DNA of 64,000 nucleotides from Paenibacillus sp. HWE-109 (GTDB lineage Bacteria > Bacillota > Bacilli > Paenibacillales > NBRC-103111), in NCBI RefSeq assembly GCF_022163125.1, contig NZ_CP091881.1, positions 6,014,001 to 6,078,000 of the forward strand, in the 5' to 3' direction. The position numbers were made by a program, and so were the translations under genes. Below the pieces are notes generated by a model. It was not told where the DNA came from. It saw only the letters and a program-made list of their open reading frames with translations, and ran no database searches. Shown in pieces: positions 63,301-64,000 of this stretch (position 1 is its first letter; the number at the start of each line of letters is the position of its first letter).

Positions 63301-64000
63301 TATGGATTATGGGGCGCGGAGTCCAAGCGGAGCAAAATGAAGAGGCAATATCCGAAGTGGCTGGATGAACCGCCATTTGGCCATCCACAGGAAGCTGCTC
63401 TAAAAACCGTAGACGCAAGCCTTGTCTCCCTGCAGACGGACAAATCGGAGGAAGTCCAGTTTGGTGCAGTAGAGATTGACTTCACTGCTATAGTCAAAGC
63501 TTCCACGTCCATATCGCAAGGCGTGGACTTGCAAAACATTTTGAAACAGCTCATGGCAATCATCCTAGAAACCTCCGAGACGGAAAAGGGATGCCTGGTC
63601 GTTAACAGGAATGGGGATCTGCGGGTGGAAACGGTGTTTGCCGCTAACGGCGAGTCAAGAAGCCAAAGCAAGTCATTGGTTGAAAGCGGCGAGGTGCCGG
63701 TGTCCTTCATTCAGTATACCTCCCGGTTGGAGAAACCCGTTCAGCTGATGGATGCCGCGCAGGACGATCTTTTCCGATCCGACCCTTACATAGCCCTGAA
63801 TCGCTGCAAAACCGTTTGTTGTTTGCCGCTTTATTCACAGGAACAATTATCAGGTGTCTTGTATGTAGAAGATAATCGGGATCATCGCCTCTTTTCAGAT
63901 GAGCGTCTCGAAACGCTCCGCATTCTGGCATCGCAAGCTCTTTTCATCTGGAAGCTTTCCGACTCGTTTGGCGATGCGTCCGTCTCGACAACCCAACGAG
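60385..64000 (+). CDS. Large AAA ATPase/TPR/GAF signalling protein, partial (runs off window)
   Basis: An open plus-strand frame reaches the window edge, 1205 codons visible. Residues about 15-330 are an AAA/STAND ATPase with LYGRESELAVLQEAF, Walker A SGQPGVGKSALV, LFLDDVQWADEGSLRLL and the FTHDRIQQAVYSLL segment typical of the trifunctional kinase/ATPase/sensor family. A long helical TPR-like region follows, then a GAF domain (about residues 1030-1180, VCCLPLYSQEQLSGVLYVED). The kinase lobe of that family is absent. The likely output (histidine kinase, GGDEF or PP2C) is outside the window. GTG 60385 follows AAAGGA; an ATG at 60361 lacks a ribosome site. Confidence 0.8.
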   Translation, partial: MPKHPRTLRVSDELYGRESELAVLQEAFQWASLGATELVMISGQPGVGKSALVQNAFKPAVIGRCYFASGKFDQYKTGGPYEPIIKCFQSVIRQLLTEPEPLLQKWIERVKEAVGPNGAVITDVIPEAKLLLGQLPPRENVPSLESWNRFEWVFRRFVQVFTSRDYPLVLFLDDVQWADEGSLRLLHALIVDPESQHLLVIASYRNQERNGRLNVLEKWLQGEHPGYSVRQLSLMPLDLVHIQTMVSDLLQCDPDECFQAAHTLYVKSVGNPFYLKQLLQAAYDEQCLQLSPLSGCWEWNMQALSQFPEIDGQLDYLVERINKIPFQTRELLKIGACLGSKFNIRILHAVSGHIEDELAPILSFAVQEGLLSLIEEPGAISQYQFTHDRIQQAVYSLLNSPQRMEIHLLAGQFLLEFDMSKEKDQALFEIVNHFNQALDLLSAEDREMTARLNEQAGRKAMQSSAYSAALQHFETGIACLTDDFWERHFEFTFQLYLKCAECDYLCAHYEQAEARLNDMLKRARTWTERAQVYIIKIEQYSNTGKYSQAIELGLQALREVGIRISERPHKLVIVKEMLLTKRLLDKRMSELLSLSEIDNLQIKVMMELLVSLVAPTFFSNREVFAIIASKFIRLAYKYGSSPVAPSLYTSYGMLLGTVLGEYQMAYQLGKIALDLAEQSAIASVRCKVHVMFYGVISPWVRYDRDDEAKLEQAAKLGLEAGDYVYASYAVGSLINLSYVRNSMNQILHVNRKNLQVIEHTKEDLVFKNILVYMDMAKKLRSPHEDVFSLTDGRTSESDFLDDVMKDESRAVTLYQIYTYKAQIYYLFERYREAVSFAEQANPYELLSVHAPHLSEHHWYEALSIIAAWDDLPAGEKAACSKRLKRRYRQFKAWDRMAPENFRHKFLLLQAEFARFKGSEKDIIELYDRSILFARERNYFQYQAVACEQAAKYHLQKGRERVAIGYLKEAYEAYGLWGAESKRSKMKRQYPKWLDEPPFGHPQEAALKTVDASLVSLQTDKSEEVQFGAVEIDFTAIVKASTSISQGVDLQNILKQLMAIILETSETEKGCLVVNRNGDLRVETVFAANGESRSQSKSLVESGEVPVSFIQYTSRLEKPVQLMDAAQDDLFRSDPYIALNRCKTVCCLPLYSQEQLSGVLYVEDNRDHRLFSDERLETLRILASQALFIWKLSDSFGDASVSTTQR

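Overview
The window looks like a chromosomal segment of a spore-forming Paenibacillaceae member (Bacillota), most probably Paenibacillus. The reasons are the conserved Bacillales block ydcC, alr, ndoAI/ndoA (EndoAI/EndoA), tex, cmpA, sprT and tRNA-Asn/tRNA-Ser, a CotD-like spore coat protein, two large S-layer-homology (SLH) surface proteins, frequent TTG/GTG starts with strong GGAGG ribosome sites, and glycan genes like those of Gram-positive S-layer or cell-wall glycan loci. All assignments come from reading the sequence; no database search was possible.

Layout. 1-850: 5' part of a chemotaxis receptor, then tRNA-Ser and tRNA-Asn with a terminator. 870-11400: housekeeping and sporulation block (sprT, cmpA, tex, EndoA/EndoAI, alr, YdcC-like lipoprotein), carrying a 37-bp tandem repeat array before tex and an insertion of a SEC-C protein plus a nucleotidyltransferase-like gene pair between alr and ydcC. 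11600-13950: an acyltransferase, a coiled-coil protein, an orphan rfbC and a 41-residue membrane peptide.

14000-38240: glycan biosynthesis region, almost all on the minus strand. It holds a polyprenyl-phosphate sugar-1-P transferase, two GT2 glycosyltransferases, an APS kinase, a propeller-like protein, rfbABCD for dTDP-L-rhamnose, large GT4 glycosyltransferases, an ABC exporter (Wzm/Wzt or TagGH type), and a GDP-sugar set (manC, gmd, an rmd-like reductase, a perosamine-type aminotransferase and a PglD/NeuD-type acetyltransferase). On the plus strand an O-antigen-ligase/polymerase-like membrane protein with a C-terminal helical repeat closes the block. Together these suggest a lipid-linked glycan containing L-rhamnose, probably D-rhamnose and an N-acetylated 4-amino-6-deoxyhexose, exported by the ABC transporter and ligated outside the cell. 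SLH proteins nearby make S-layer or surface-protein glycosylation one reasonable reading; an exopolysaccharide or secondary wall polymer remains possible.

38270-48620: an SNF2 helicase/SWIM protein pair (YwqA/YwqB-like), the CotD-like protein, a 1414-residue GGDEF protein with a degenerate kinase/ATPase front end, an intergenic hairpin repeat block and a second APS kinase. 48770-59450: a 1627-residue GLUG-repeat SLH protein, a two-gene ATPase plus TOPRIM-like nuclease candidate defence module, and a 1035-residue SLH protein that overlaps a small ORF. 59540-64000: a YhhN-family membrane protein and a large ATPase/TPR/GAF signalling protein that runs off the window. A nearly identical inverted repeat sits upstream of the last SLH gene and in the yhhN/ATPase divergent region.

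The most notable candidates are the ATPase-TOPRIM module (53865-55899), the 37-bp repeat array with nested mini-ORFs, the kinase-like/STAND-like/GGDEF protein, the two-branch GDP-sugar pathway and the paired inverted-repeat operators.
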